This document shows, piece after piece, positions 1 through 12,940 of a DNA stretch of 64,000 bases. A program made the translations under genes and the position numbers. Numbering within the stretch: the stretch's first letter is position 1; every line of letters begins with the position of its first letter. The stretch comes from Paracyclopina nana (taxonomy: Eukaryota; Arthropoda; Copepoda; Cyclopoida; Cyclopettidae), in the NCBI GenBank assembly GCA_019096065.1, contig JAGUCH010000001.1, positions 8,990,001 to 9,054,000 on the forward strand, written 5' to 3'. The notes under the pieces are model-generated. The model saw only the letters and a list, made by a program, of their open reading frames with translations. It ran no database searches and was not told the origin of the DNA.

Positions 1-3000
1 CCTTGCTAGCACTACTTGTAGTAGAAGTAGTATGTGGCTCAGTAAGGAATTTTTTGTTCCTGATGATGATGGTTGTGAGATGAGTTTGAAGGATTTCAAA
101 ACTCGACGTGAAGGAATGTTCGACCCACGCCATCTTGGCTCAATAATAAAATAAGGCCTTAGACATTCCATACCTGCAGAATCACCACCACCTGCTATGA
201 AACAACGGTTTTCACGAGTTTCCTGGATATTTTCGAGCGTTCAAACCATTAGCTCCTGATAGATTTCACTCTGTGTGTCTAGACAACAAATGCTGGTTAT
301 TAATACAAAAAAGAGATTCCATCTTTCTTCTTTCACATTTTTTGCTCCTCGGAATGCAGAGTCCGTTGGTAATTCCTTGTCCGAGTTTTTCTCACTTTTT
401 ACCTTTTGTTCACACACACACACGCTCAGTGGTTTGGCATGCGCTAAAAATTCATTGGAATTCCTGTGGATCCAACATGTTGCTTTACCTTGGTATACCT
501 GGGGGAGCCTAAGAGAAAAAAACGGTTACATTCCAATCCAAAGTATTTGGCAGGAAGCAACTGTAAAGACCCGCGATGCAGAGATGCGTTAAATTGTTAT
601 TCAACAAAATGCTGCCATGCTGAAGCATGATAACCCTAGATATTGGTGTATCTTCGGAACTGGTTGTTGGGTAGGTACTTAGTGGCTAATGCAGCATGCC
701 TGTCGCAGCAGAGAATCTCTACGCATACCAGGTCCCTACTCTACTTTTCTCCCATTTTTCAAACTAGCTGCCATGCATTGTAGTCGCACCAAACTTATCT
801 TAACTTTCGGTTAAATCTCAACTGAAAAATTCTTGCCTGCCTGGATAGCTAACAGGAATGTGTGATTAGTCAAAATTTTTACACAGGTGGGTGGCATAGA
901 AGAACGTTTTTGTCATTGATCGGAATTCTTGGCATTCCATTGAGGTGCTAAATAAACGCCTCTTTTGAGCAACTGCCACGGCTGTAAATTAAAGCGTGTG
1001 TTTATGGATTCCTTCCAGGGCATCGTCAACTGTCATGCTTCAAACGCCTCTCTCAGATGCGAATCTAATCAATATTAGCCTGAATTCCTATCGCTTGAAC
1101 TTGTTTCGGCGAGAGCAGTAATTTTTCCGGTTCTCTTGCTTGCAATTTAAAACGACTAGTTTTCTTTCGCAACTGAGAGAGCAAATGCGCTATCGAAAAA
1201 TACAGCTGATATGCACTTTTAGCCTCAAATTCTTGGCAAAGCATAAAAATAACTTTTATATAAATTCTCCCTCAGTTGAGTGCTAAGTTTGAGTATGCCT
1301 GGAATGTGTCCTAAGTTGGCAACTCTAGTTGAATCCCTAGTTCACATTAATTTCACGCGGCGGCGGCGGCAACTGCATTACAAGCAGTAATGTTAAAACA
1401 TTTTTGGAGATGATATTTTGGAACAAGCATGTTTAGTTAAGGATCGGGGGGGCGAGAGGAAAAATACACAGTTTTTTCTTGTTGGACAAAAACCACTTCT
1501 TTGTGTCAGCATCCACGCTGAATATTAACTTTGGACATGCCTGGAATGAAACCAGTCTTTGTTTTATGTATTTGTTCAACATGTTCGAGGCAGTTTTTGA
1601 CGTTTCGAGAAAATAGCCTCACCGCAATGGATATGATTTTTGTCGGGAAATCATCGAACCATCTCCATAAAAAGGTGGCACTTGGCCAATTTTCTAGCAG
1701 CAGATGAAAGAAACTAGCGAACCTGAAACATTGGCTTTTCCTGGAAGGCCATTAAATTATTACACCGGTTTCGAGGAACGATCGTTTTGCGCGTGCTACT
1801 TTTGACTCTCGATGCATCGCTGCTCCATTTCTTATCATCATCGCGAAAAATGCGGGCTACTTTTCATGGTGCAGCTCTGGATAAAGCCAACTTTTAATGA
1901 GGAGGGTGAACGAACCAAACCCCATAAAACATGCTAGCAGTTTTTTATATCAATGAATCTGAAATCTGCACAGGTAAAGTGGTGTGTGCACAAAATGATC
2001 ATGTCAAGTTCTTTGTTGCCCTGTGGTCAGCAGCAGCAGCTATGGTCTCTTTGTTCCCCTCCAGTTTCATCTTCGCGCCACTTCTTACCTGGCTGCGGGC
2101 TGGACCTCGTCGATGAATCATTGTATATACCAGTAGCTCAAACTCCTAGCTCCATCTCCACCCAGTCGTCATGCCACTGGCTTTTTTCGTCGCCAGATTG
2201 AATTAAACACGAAACGTCTATTTCACGCGCTCGCAGCTTGAGCTCCTGCCAATTTCGCCGGTTTATCGCAACGTGTCACAATAAGTCAAGCCGGAACAAA
2301 AAAAGTAGGCCTGCTGATGCACTGCATTCAGCCTCATGAAGAAATGCAAAGCAAAAGGCAGCCTCATGCTTTTCGATGAGCTCAATACGTCAAATTGCCA
2401 TACGAGGGAAATAAAGCCACTTCTTTACGAGGCACGGCGGAAAACTCGAACCCCCACGCACACCACGCTGGTATATATGGCGCGGTACATTGAGATTTTC
2501 ACGACTCTAATTTGGAACCTATCAAGGTGTGTGTGTTTGCCTGGGATGATGGCCAAATGCGTCTAGATCATTCATCTTTGTTTCGCCAGATTGGAACACA
2601 TTTCGAAATTGAATTTATGCTCGCTGCTGCCGTTGCGCCGCAACATATGGAATTCCAACCCACACACAAGATGCTGATTGACAGGCTGCAGATAGCTCGC
2701 TTGCCAAGTAATTCATGACCATAAACGAGTTCATTCATTGCTCCGAATAATCTGGCGTCCATGCTGATTGCATGACACCGGGCTAATTCATGCGCGCTCA
2801 CAGGCATTGATTTCTTTACCCAGTATGTTACTATTTATATGAAGTCGTTGTTTTGAGCAGGCCATTTTAAGCAGCCACTTTGTATGCCTGCAGACCCCAT
2901 AATTTTCGGGAATAAAAAATGCTAGCAATTCGTCAACAAGGCTCACTTTGACAGCAATGTAAAATGGCCACGCGAAGCCGGTCGATTTTGTCGTAATTTC

Positions 3001-5573
3001 CGCCGACTCTTGAATCGATTTCATTTTAATAGCCATCTACCATGACGACAGCATTGGATCGTCATTGCGTTGATGGAACGAAAAATCAGGAAAACAGATC
3101 AGCATTTATTACGCTTGAGAAATATGCGCGCGAATGCTTGTGGTTTACAGCCATCCATTAGCATTAAACTTTTACGAGTTTGGTGGTTGCTTTCACTTGT
3201 GTGGCTTAATTAAGTAGAAATTCCTGAGCAAAATGACTGATAATTATCGCTATTGACACAAAAAACCTCGTATGTTCCCGATCCATCAAGCAAAAACCAT
3301 AATTTGTTAGAGTCTCATTGTCGCATAAATCACATGACAGACCCCAAAAATGTGACATTTGAAAGGGTCACCCTATAAAGTCCCTTGCAATTGAACTAAG
3401 TTTTGAGAAGACAATGAACAACGCTGCTTCTCTTGTTGGGCTGAGAAGTCGTTGTGTGTGCTCTCATTACTTTGTGGTTGAGGATCAAGGTCAGTCCACA
3501 TTCCAACATGTAGTATCGTTGTCGTGCAAATTATCTTCGCTCCCTATGAAATGTTACTGGCTACGTATATATAGTACATGACGCGAAGAAAAATATGCCC
3601 ACAATGCAATGGCGGTAAAACTCTTCAAAGCTCGGCAAATAATGCACGTTTCCCCTTTTTTATAAGCGGCCCAAGAGTGCGTTGAATGCTTCAAAGTAGA
3701 GCTACTGGCAAATAACTTTGGCTGAAATCAAGATAGCGCGCATGCCTTTTTATCTTTAATAGCAGTAAAGCGTTGCATGCACCGCAAACTCAGAGTGGTA
3801 CTTCTACTAGCAAGGCTTGAAATCAAGATTTATTGAAGCAGTCGAAAATCGTAGCGTTTTTCATTTCCTAGAAGGTTACTTAGTTGCGGTTTGAATGCCA
3901 AAAGTCCAATTAAAACCTGTTCTGATTCCCCAAGCCAACAAGCAGCTTGGTCCAATCAGTTGTACACACCACCGTATCTGCTGAATCTTAATTCGAAACA
4001 TCAAGCTATGCTTTAGATCAATTAATTATTTTGTGTTGACTTCACAAATCAATTTGTCATCTTTTGCGCTGTTGCTCAAGAAATACAACAGATGCGCGCC
4101 TCCATTTAGCAGGAAGGATAGCAGAAAAATTGCACTTTTCTTCGCATTGTGTTCAATATCATATAGTGTACACTTTTGATCTTTTCGAGCTAGCCGAAAA
4201 ATGTATCAGCCCACACGTACGGTGAATCGTAGCAGATCGAGCATTGCATCGACAATAACTAGCACGCAATAAGCAATTGTGGGCTGGCTATTTTTAAATC
4301 TCTCTTGCATTCACCGGAGGAAAATCATTAGTTTTCCGTCTTGCTCGACTAGACCAGCACAGTTTTGCATCAATGAGTAGTGCTCCTATTCATGTGAATA
4401 TTCTGAAAAAGATCATTATGACGCAACTTTTACTACAAGGCCAAATTGCATTCTAGTCGAAATTGCCGCAGGCAAAATCTGAGCTTGAGAAAAAAGTACC
4501 CCTCAAGACATCAATTTAGTAAAAATGGAGCATTTTGGGGTCAGAAAAAAACCCGGCTGGGGTTTTCTGCCTAATTTGTAATGCTGATGCTGCCGTATAC
4601 CTAAGTTTCCAGCTGTTTTTAAAATCGGCCATATTCAACTTTGTGTCATTTGTGTGTGTCGTCAATTTTGTTGGGACACATCATGTGTGAGCGTTTCGTA
4701 CTATTTAGGTCGATTTTCTCACATAATTGAATTTGCCAAACTTCCTCCAATTTCTAAATATTTAGCTGGCGATAGTCAGAGGGGGGATGGGTGGTAAACA
4801 TCTGGATTCCCATCCCCTTGTCGTCAACTGTCAAAAAAGTACACCCTGTACTCTTTGCCTACTTTTGAAATGCTAGGTGCCGCACCAAAAGCAGCTGCTA
4901 AATGTCGCCTTTATATAAATGTTGCATGGTAAAATCCATCACGCTTTGCTGCTGCTGCTGCTGCTACATCGGCAGCAACAGCTAGAATGCAAATTTTACG
5001 CGCTGTAACGATCCCTTTAACCAAGTGTGTCATGCTATTGAATTAAAAAATGCTGACAATTTCAAATTTGGCCATAATGGCTCGCATTCAGAAATAAATG
5101 CTTGGTAGTGGTTGCAGGAAGGTTTTTGGAGCTGCAGCTGCTCGCGGTGGTCGTCGGCCCAAAATTAAAACCAGGAGTCATCCTATGATTTCCTTACTTC
5201 CTGTCTCCCTTTACAGCGTGTCCCTGGTACTCTAATAAATTCTGCGCGTATGAGGGCGGGGAAAGTAACAACCTCATCGCTTTTTTCTTCCTTTTCCAAC
5301 TACGCCTGTTGGCTCTGTAGCGTGCTTTTTTGCGCGTTGATGGTTAAGCATCGCCATGGCATGGGGAGCTTCCGCCGATGCATTCCAGTGTAAGAGGAAA
5401 GCTGGGGAATTCTCTCGCATATTGATCTGTTTTTGCCGAACTCGCGCTGGTGGCAGCCGTAATATGGGGTAGGAGCTGCTGCAGCAGTGGAGAGCATTGT
5501 TAGTCAAAGTTGGTGCAGCTGTCGCCAGTTTTTCAGTTACCCAATGGCGTTGAGCTGGTGAACATCTTTCACA
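1..5573. other. Non-coding region upstream of LATS, possibly its first intron
   Basis: I find no convincing exon here on either strand. The first half of the LATS UBA domain must be encoded upstream of 6341 and is not recognisable in this stretch, so it may be intron of LATS reaching beyond the window edge (inference). Visible small features are a CA run near 412-422, a GCG run near 1359-1372, a (GCT)6 run at 4948-4965, and a perfect 9-bp hairpin stem at 4783-4791/4809-4817. Confidence 0.5.
4948..4965. repeat. (GCT)6 microsatellite
   Basis: Six perfect GCT units in non-coding sequence upstream of LATS. Confidence 0.9.
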
Positions 5574-5876
5574 ATGCTGCAACGGATTCGAAGAAGTTTT
5601 CGCAAGAAAAAAGCCTCCGTGTGCATCAACTGCGGCCATGCCGACCGCCAGTGCTACCATAAAGAATATGAGAATATCAACATCATGGCCCAGGCCAAAG
5701 CTGACCATCTCAAGTGGTTGGACTTGGACTTGGAAGCTCCCCCCAAACTGAATAATGCAGTCAGACAAAGAGCCACTCATTTGGAACAACAACGGCCACA
5801 CAGTGTTTACAACGAGTACTCAAATGTGTCTTATAATTATCGAGAGCCACCAACGAGCAGCGTAAGCAGCGTATAA
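5574..5876 (+). CDS. Unrecognised 100-codon open frame; possible alternative LATS first exon
   Basis: The frame starts at an ATG with A at -3 and encodes 100 residues. It begins with a very basic segment (MLQRIRRSFRKKK), has a Cys pair (CINCGH) near residue 18, and ends in VSSV, which fits a class I PDZ-ligand pattern. I do not recognise the protein. A GTAAGC donor-like site lies exactly at codon phase 0 (5862), and the next LATS exon also begins at phase 0 (6341). Splicing into LATS is therefore possible and would give a form lacking the first half of the UBA domain. A separate small gene is equally possible. The opposite strand is also open here, which weakens the case. Confidence 0.35.
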   Translation: MLQRIRRSFRKKKASVCINCGHADRQCYHKEYENINIMAQAKADHLKWLDLDLEAPPKLNNAVRQRATHLEQQRPHSVYNEYSNVSYNYREPPTSSVSSV

Positions 5877-6340
5877 AGTATTTGTCAACAACGCAGCCGT
5901 AAAATTAAGACCTTTTTACTGCGGAGCATCAAAATTCCCAGAATTCCTAGATATAGTAGAGTGTAGTGTAGAGGCAGCAAAAGGTCAAAAGCTGAGAACG
6001 TTTTCCCCGCGCACGGGATCGATGCTTTCTCAACGCGAAAGGCTTGCCAAAATTCCTCACAGACTTTGAGGCGCGACATTCCTAGCTGCCTTAATTAAAG
6101 GTAAAGGTTTTTCGGAAAACACGTGTGTGCCAAGCAGAAAAAAGGCCGTTATCTATGTACTATTTGCGCACAGACTGACTCATGTGCGCTTATCAAGCCA
6201 TCGCGCGGTTTCTATCTCGACCCACATTCCATTCTGATGACAAATACACATAATTGTAAACACTGGGAAAAGCGCGATGTTTCTGCATTCATAAAAAGGG
6301 CGCATCCACCATATCTGATGTTTTTTATTTTCTTTTTTAG

Positions 6341-9300
6341 GAAACAAGTTGCCGAGCCTTGGTTCAAGGAGGAGGGCGGTTCGAGACCGCCTTGGACATC
6401 CTGCATAGGGTGTACGCCCAACAAGAAGGCCACCACCAGGATATGATGAACAACCACAAAATGGTCAATCATGCCCTGACTGCTCGAAACGTGGCAGCCT
6501 TGAGCAAGAAGCCAGAGTATTCCAACGGGGGCATCCATCGGGCGAGCCCCGCTCTTCGGTCCGAATCGCCGGCTGTCAACGGAGGGGCGTCCCTTGCACC
6601 GGCCCTACCCCCGAGGTCACATCACGTCGAGCCTCCAAAGGTGCCTCCCTCGCCCTCTGTCAATGGGCATCAGCCGCTGTCACGAAAGTACTCACCTGGC
6701 ACAAATGACCCGCCACCGCTGCCCCCTCCCAGGGGAGCACCAGCGCCCCCTCCGACGCCCCCGAGGGGCACAACGCCTCCGCCTATCAACGGTTTTGGCA
6801 TGGCCCAGTATAGCAACAGCCCTCTGCCTCCTCCACCCCTGCTAAAGAGAATGTCTCCCGTGCCAAGATCCAACCCTCAGAGCTCGGCACTGCTGCAGAG
6901 CCAAAGGGGCACTTCCCCAGTTACCACAATCACTCCCCTGAAGGTGCACAACTCGAGGGAAATTCAGCAGCAGTTTGCCCATCAGCTGCAGACCATGTCT
7001 AGTATTTTCCCCGCGGAGGGCTCCATCGCCACCGAGCCCCCGCCCCCGTACCCGATGGGCTCTGCAGTGGCCACCCAGGTCGCCGCAGCTTCTCCCTCCA
7101 TCACACCAACCCCCGTGGTGACCAATCCACCTCCCAGCTACAGCCAGTCCTTGGCCATGAGACAGTCGCCCACGTTGAGCTCCACGTCGAGTGACTACAG
7201 CAGGGTGGCCTCGAGCGACTACAGCAGGGTGACGACCAACGACTTCCGTCGCAGCCCAGCGCCTACCATGATCTACCAGCATCCAGCCTCGCCGTCGCCC
7301 TCAGCCTCTTCCCTGTCTTCCAGGGCCTCGAGCAGCCTCCAGGCCTGGGCCTCCAAGGCCCAATCGCCAGTGATCATGCAGTCCGTCAAGTCGACGCAGG
7401 TGCAAAAACCGATTTTGCAAACGGCCACAGCCTTGACCAAGATCTCAGAGTCGCCGACGCCCAGCGTAGCCTCGGCTACGCCTCCGCCCTCCTATGAGAT
7501 GTCCATCAAGCTGAAGACCTCGGTGACCACGGCTGCCAGTGCAGTGACCTCAACGCCCCCTGTGATAACTACAGGAGTCCCGCCTCCTCCTCCATATCCA
7601 TCAAGCATGGCCAAAAAGGCCACCTTGCAGAGGAAGTACTCCCCCATGACGTCCGAGACATCCTCCGCCTCGAGGTCGGAGTCGCCCATCTCCGACTCGC
7701 AGAACTCGGAGAACACGGTGTCCTGCTCACCATTGAGCTTCAGCGATGCTGCCAACTTGACCCTCACTGCAGACTCCGGATTTGAGGCCTCCTCGGCCTC
7801 CTCGGTCGGGCTGATGCCGCCACCACCGCCTCCCCCCTACAAAGCATCAACCACTCATCACACTTCACCGAAACCCGAGAGGCGGAACATTTCACCCGCC
7901 AAAGAGGAAACGAGAAAGTCCTACATTAAAAACTGCCCACCTCAGGTGAATGGCTTGTCTTATTTGCCAAATTACTCAGTTTACTTATTTGCTCATTTCA
8001 GGCTTTCAAATTTTTCATGGAGCAACATATTGAAAATGTGTGGAAGGAAAGGCGAGAACGCGAGCAACGAAAAGAGGAACTGAATATTCAGCTGGAGATG
8101 ACGTTCAATGCGAACAAAAGCTTCCAGGCGTTCTCCAAGGAGGACTATGTAAAGGCTATGGCTAAGCTCGAGTCCAACTATTTGCGCATGAAAAGAGCCA
8201 AGCTGAACAAAACGGATTTCCGAAAGATCAAAAGCATTGGGGTTGGAGCCTTCGGAGAAGTCAGCCTTGTTGAGAGGATTGGTTATTCACCTCCTGGCGG
8301 ACAAAGGCCGCGAGAGCTCTATGCCATGAAGACCTTGAAGAAGAGTCAAGTGGTCAAGAGGAAGCAAGTTGCGCATGTCATTGCTGAAAAGGACATTTTG
8401 GCCGAGGCCAACAATGACTGGATTGTCAAGTTGTATTACTCATTTCAGGTACAAAACGATTATTTTCTTTTAGATATATTGCGTCATTTAATATTGCTTT
8501 AAATTTTAGGATAAGGAAAACCTGTACTTTGTGATGGAGTACATTCCTGGTGGTGATCTGATGTCAAAGCTGATCAAGGAAGAAAAGTTCTCTGAAGACT
8601 TGGCCAGGTAATACCTAAAAAAAATCACCTTAGCTGGCCTTTACTTTATAAAGCTGTTGTCAATTTGCATTTTCAGATTTTATATTGCTGAACTGACCAT
8701 AGCTGTCGAAAGTGTTCATGCCATGGGATTCATTCATAGAGATATCAAGCCAGATAATATTCTCATTGATCGGGAAGGTCACATCAAGCTAACAGATTTC
8801 GGTCTTTGCACTGGCTTTCGTTGGACTCATTTATCTAATCAGTACAACAACCAGAACGGAGGTAAAATGCTTTTGCAGCAATCTATCTGGAGAATAGCTT
8901 TACCAACTTGTATTTTTTTTCAAAGGGGGAAGCCACTTTAGGCAGGACTCGATGGACCCTGGCAGCATGAACCTCAACCTTGATGCTGGTCACTGCTCGT
9001 GTTCTGATATGGAAAAAACTGGCAAAGTTTTAGAAAGGCGCAAGAAGCAGGAGCTGAAGCGTTGTACGGCTCTGTCTCTGGTCGGAACGCCGAATTACAT
9101 AGCCCCCGAGGTCCTCCTAAGAACAGGATACAACCAGTCCTGTGACTGGTGGTCAGTGGGCGTGATTCTGTACGAAATGATCGTGGGTCGACCACCGTTT
9201 CTTGATTCGAGCACGGCCAACACTCAGGCCAAGGTGATCAGATGGTACACCTATCTCGATATCCCGACCAACGAAATATCGCCCGAGTCTGCTGACTTGA

Positions 9301-9701
9301 TCAGAGGCCTTCTCCGAGAGTCCGAAAACCGATTGGGCTCGAAGGCGGGCGCTGATGAGATCAAAAGTCATCCATTCTTCAGCAAGGTTGATTTCTCCAA
9401 GCCCATCCGAAAGATGCCTGCCCCTTGGAAGCCTCCACTCGATCACGACGAGGACACTTCCAACTTTGATCCCATTCCCGAGAGGCTCCACGATCCCGAT
9501 TGTGATGCTGACTATGACGACGACGCAAATGGGAACAACGACAAGAAGTTCTACGGTTTTACATTCAGAAGGTTCCCGACCAACGGAGGACCACCACCTA
9601 ACTTTTTCATGGCCTCGGCCAATTCTTCCGCAACGACTTCTTCCGGGTCCTCTTCGGCATCTGCCACCAATCCAGCGGCTCCTGATCCGGTCTACGTTTA
9701 A
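6341..9701 (+). CDS. LATS (wts): Serine/threonine kinase LATS/Warts (Hippo pathway), N-terminus missing
   Basis: LATS phosphorylates Yorkie/YAP to restrain growth, acting with MOB cofactors downstream of Hippo. Exons are 6341-7945, 8002-8448, 8510-8607, 8677-8861 and 8926-9701; all phases join, giving 1036 residues here. The first exon opens inside the UBA domain ([20 protein letters not shown]), so an upstream exon is missing. A proline/serine-rich linker follows, with five PPxY motifs (about 7036, 7129, 7484, 7585 and 7825) that would bind WW domains. Then come the MOB-binding helix ([10 protein letters not shown], 8011), glycine loop GVGAFGEV, catalytic HRDIKPDN (about 8733), DFG (about 8797), the LATS activation loop [14 protein letters not shown] (about 9082) and the hydrophobic motif FYGFTFRRF (about 9550) with its regulatory Thr. 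Family identity is very secure. Introns are 56-69 nt. Confidence 0.96.
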
Positions 9702-9907
9702 TGACGATGATAAGTCACAAGGCGAAAACAATGAAGACCATGAAAAAGGTGTGATATGTGATACAATCTTGGACGGCTGTGCAAACTCAATTAATCAATT
9801 CCCCACCAATGTATAACTACTGTAGTCAATAATATTGCTACTCTTGAAGAACGGGCCATATCCTTACTATTCAAAGCTGAATGATGATATTATTGCCTTT
9901 CAAACGG

Positions 9908-9913
9908 AATAAA
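9908..9913 (+). promoter_or_regulatory. Polyadenylation signal of LATS
   Basis: AATAAA lies 207 nt after the LATS stop codon, just before the convergent FIS1 gene. Confidence 0.6.
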
Positions 9914-10024
9914 TCCAAGTCTTCTCTGGTATCAAAAAACTAAGTTGATCAAAATTTTCAATATATTCTATACCACAGCTACTATTTCAAAACTCACCAA
10001 AAACTACAAGAATAATTCAATTTA

Positions 10025-10528
10025 TCATTTGGAACCTTTGGCAAGAGCTATCCCAAGGCCAACGAGGCCTCCCAAGGCCAGCGTAGCACCACCAACGACT
10101 GCCATGCCAATTAGACCTTCGCGTTCCATTTTCTTCCGAATGATTTTTTCCAGCTCTTGTGCTTGGCGGTTTCCTGGCTCAACTTGCAGCAGCCCCCGGA
10201 CGAATTTCAAAGCCACTTGGTACTCTTTAATTCTTGCATTCCCAATGGCCAAGTAATACAGGTAGTCACGCTTGCCGCTTTCATCTCGATTCTAAAAGAG
10301 CGCATGAAAATGCTTGGCTTGCTTTCACCATTCGCTTACCTGGTACAGATCCTCCAAAAGCATCAATCCCTTGCGAATATCTGACGGATACTTGGAGCGG
10401 ACCAGACACCATGCATAGTCAAACTGAGCCGAGGCGCTGACCTGACCACCATCAAGCTCTGCGTGATATCTGGCCTCGAATTTCTTCAAATCTTCCGTGG
10501 CAACGTGCTCCTCCAGCAAATGCTCCAT
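10025..10528 (-). CDS. FIS1: Mitochondrial fission 1 protein
   Basis: FIS1 is a tail-anchored outer-membrane protein of mitochondria and peroxisomes that helps recruit fission machinery. Two exons read on the minus strand: 10528-10340 and 10291-10025, joined at phase 0 over a 48-nt intron, giving 151 residues, the usual family length. The N-terminal TPR-like helical bundle includes FDYAWCLVRSKYPSDIRKGLMLLEDLY, and the second TPR-like unit reads YYLAIGNARIKEYQVALKFV. The C-terminus is a glycine-rich membrane anchor (GMAVVGGATLALGGLVGLGIAL) followed by a short basic tail. The gene converges on LATS with about 320 nt between the stop codons. Confidence 0.95.
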
Positions 10529-10875
10529 TTTGTCTGATCTGCTGCAACAGGAGATGACTCAACACTCTGGATTCTAAACAAATTTCGTCATCCTTACAAA
10601 ATTCAACCAAATATGGCCCTATCCGTCGGGAACCGAGGATGTCAACCGAAAGCAACAGCAGCTTTTATGGTATGCCTTGATTCTGACTTGTCTACCGTAT
10701 TTTCCCAAAAGAAAAACTCTCGTTAAATCACTTTGTTTACCACTTGGTTTTAAGAGCTGGCTTTATAGTTAAAAGTCAAAAATGTTCATTAAAGGTCACT
10801 ACAACATTCAATTGAGGCAAGTTATCTGGTAACCCGGTTGCGCATAGGAAAAACGAATAATAGTTGAAAATTCCG

Positions 10876-10888
10876 CTTGGTGGCGCTG
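10876..10888 (+). promoter_or_regulatory. CTCF-like motif
   Basis: Contains GGTGGCGCTG, close to the arthropod CTCF core (AGRTGGCGC). It lies just upstream of FIS1. This is a sequence match only. Confidence 0.3.
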
Positions 10889-11070
10889 AATCGGGGATTT
10901 AATGTGGCGTTTTTGTGAATAGCGCTTTTAAAGTCTTAAGAAGGCCAGCAAAGCATCAAAACTAAGCGAACCATTTTGATCCATGTACATAGCACGAATG
11001 GCCCTCCCACAATTGAGCCCTAAATCTCGAATTTTACCGAAAAATGAGGAAATGTGGAGCATTTTTGTCG

Positions 11071-11082
11071 CAGCGCCATCTA
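11071..11082 (-). promoter_or_regulatory. CTCF-like motif
   Basis: The minus strand reads TAGATGGCGCTG, a close match to the arthropod CTCF core, 190 bp from the motif at 10876 and in the opposite orientation. Confidence 0.35.
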
Positions 11083-12940
11083 TAATGAAGTGTAAAGTAG
11101 TTTAAAGGAGGAAGGAGGAGCTTGGCCATGTTTGCCACAGCCGAGTAACTACAATTCCTAAATTACTCGAGTACCCAAAAAGCACCCTGAACCCGTGTAA
11201 AATTGGCTCCAGAGGCGAGTGGAGGTCGTGATAGCGACGCTGAACCGTGGATCTCCCACCCTGAGCACCTATTGGCTTCAAGTCCGGCCGAAAGTGGCGA
11301 AAATTCCTCCCAGTAGTCGTCCATAGCTGTAAGTATTGCCCTTGAAACCGAAGTCTAATTTTAGGCAAGTTGGATTGCACTTTTGCTCCCATCGCGACCG
11401 GAGGTGCAATAACGAGAGCCTTTCGGCCTCTGTGACCCGCATTTAGACCAGACTTGCCCATTGGGTTGGTATCAAACGTGTGCGGTGCACAAATGGCCAA
11501 GTTGTTATTATTTGCGTGCAGTAGCTGTCGAATCTAATAACGTGGCGAAGGTTGGAAATATGGCAGTGCTCGCGAGCATATTGGGCTCATCTACTCGGCT
11601 TCACCCTGGGGGTCTGCCAATGGGGCAATTGGGCGTCTTTAAACGCCTTTATTGTAGCTCATGCCTTATCCAGTTATGTCCCTTATCAACTTATCTGACG
11701 AGTCCAGAGTTTGAACCTTTAGAAAGTAGCATTCTTGGGCTACATCTGAGCTTGTGTTTTCTTCTCTGGAATCGTTCACTTTGAATCGATTCCTGAGTAA
11801 AAGTAGCTCATGGATGCCATTATCTAATATGGTTATGAAATGGCCAAAATATAGTTAAGATGATTTTTCGAATACCAAGGCTTGCCTTTGGGTTGGTCCA
11901 CTACATGGCGCATTTACCGTGCATGTTCAGAATGTATTGCAAATTGACGAAGTTGAAAGCAGCCAACTTGCTTGCTTTTCATTTCAACTAGGTATAGGTA
12001 TATAGATGTGCTGTCGTGCAATGACGTGGTAGGTAAAAGCAGGATGCATATTTAGGCAGGTTTGGGGGGAAACGCATCTGATTGAGGGGCCTCTTTGAGT
12101 AACGATCTCAAGTATCGGTACACCTAAGGTTATGAAAGAAACAGGCATTATAACGTGTTCTATATAGAGGGAAAACGCATAAATAAGAGCATGGGATAAG
12201 CCAGTGCTGACGATGAGTCGATGCAGCTGTTCTAGGGCACGCTTGCGAGCTCGCACCCCGTTATCTTGGGATGGGTTCATTTCGAGGATGATCAGGGCAT
12301 CGTCCTCGGTCATGATTATCGAGCTCGTGCTGGGAAACTCTGTTGCGCAGCCTCTTAATTGTGTGGTTGCTCGCTCCTTCTCGTACGTACGTGCATTACT
12401 TAGCAAGGTGGACATCTAGAGAACAGCCGCCCAGCCTCGTTTCTCGGCTGAATCGGCTGGCTATGATTTGGTCTTGCCAAAACGAGGTAGGCTCTCGCAA
12501 CCTCTTCATTGGACACCAAGCAGTAACTTTATGTTCGCCGATTAAGTCATCATCGCCTGCGCTAATCTCCCAGCCACCGCGTCGTCCTCAACGTCCTCGG
12601 CATGACCCAATGGTTCGACGAATGGCAAGAAATGGGCCCTCACGTTCGTCATGACGCTCACCAGATCACCGAGTGGCGTTGAGTACTGTTGTAGGTAGCT
12701 AGCCATGTAGTGACGACATCATATTATATCTACACCTCCGCGCTTGTGCAACTGCAAATACATCGATCGACCACCAGGTATTGCAACCCGTGGGCAGCCT
12801 CCCCGTTTTGCTAGAGATCGTAGGAACGCTTCCAATTTATGTCCAAAACTATTTTGAGGCCGCCATACACTAATATGCGAACTTTCTCAAAGCCATAACA
12901 TTGTGAATAGCATAGCTGATAAGGTACACTCGCTTGCAGA

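Noticed and set aside
2430-2470. tRNA-like B-box (minus-strand ggttcgag)
   Set aside because: No matching A box or cloverleaf arms could be drawn around it.
5274-5801. 175-codon open frame on the minus strand
   Set aside because: It overlaps the plus-strand frame at 5574 and shows no domain-like or conserved-looking stretch; a product of GC-rich mirrored openness.
11102-11500. 132-codon minus-strand frame
   Set aside because: Composition looks random, with no plausible fold or family signature, and no splice context.
12570-12664. Plus-strand frame with GMTQWFDEWQEMGPHV-type peptide
   Set aside because: The minus strand of the same bases is just as protein-like and has an ATG; strand and reality could not be decided.
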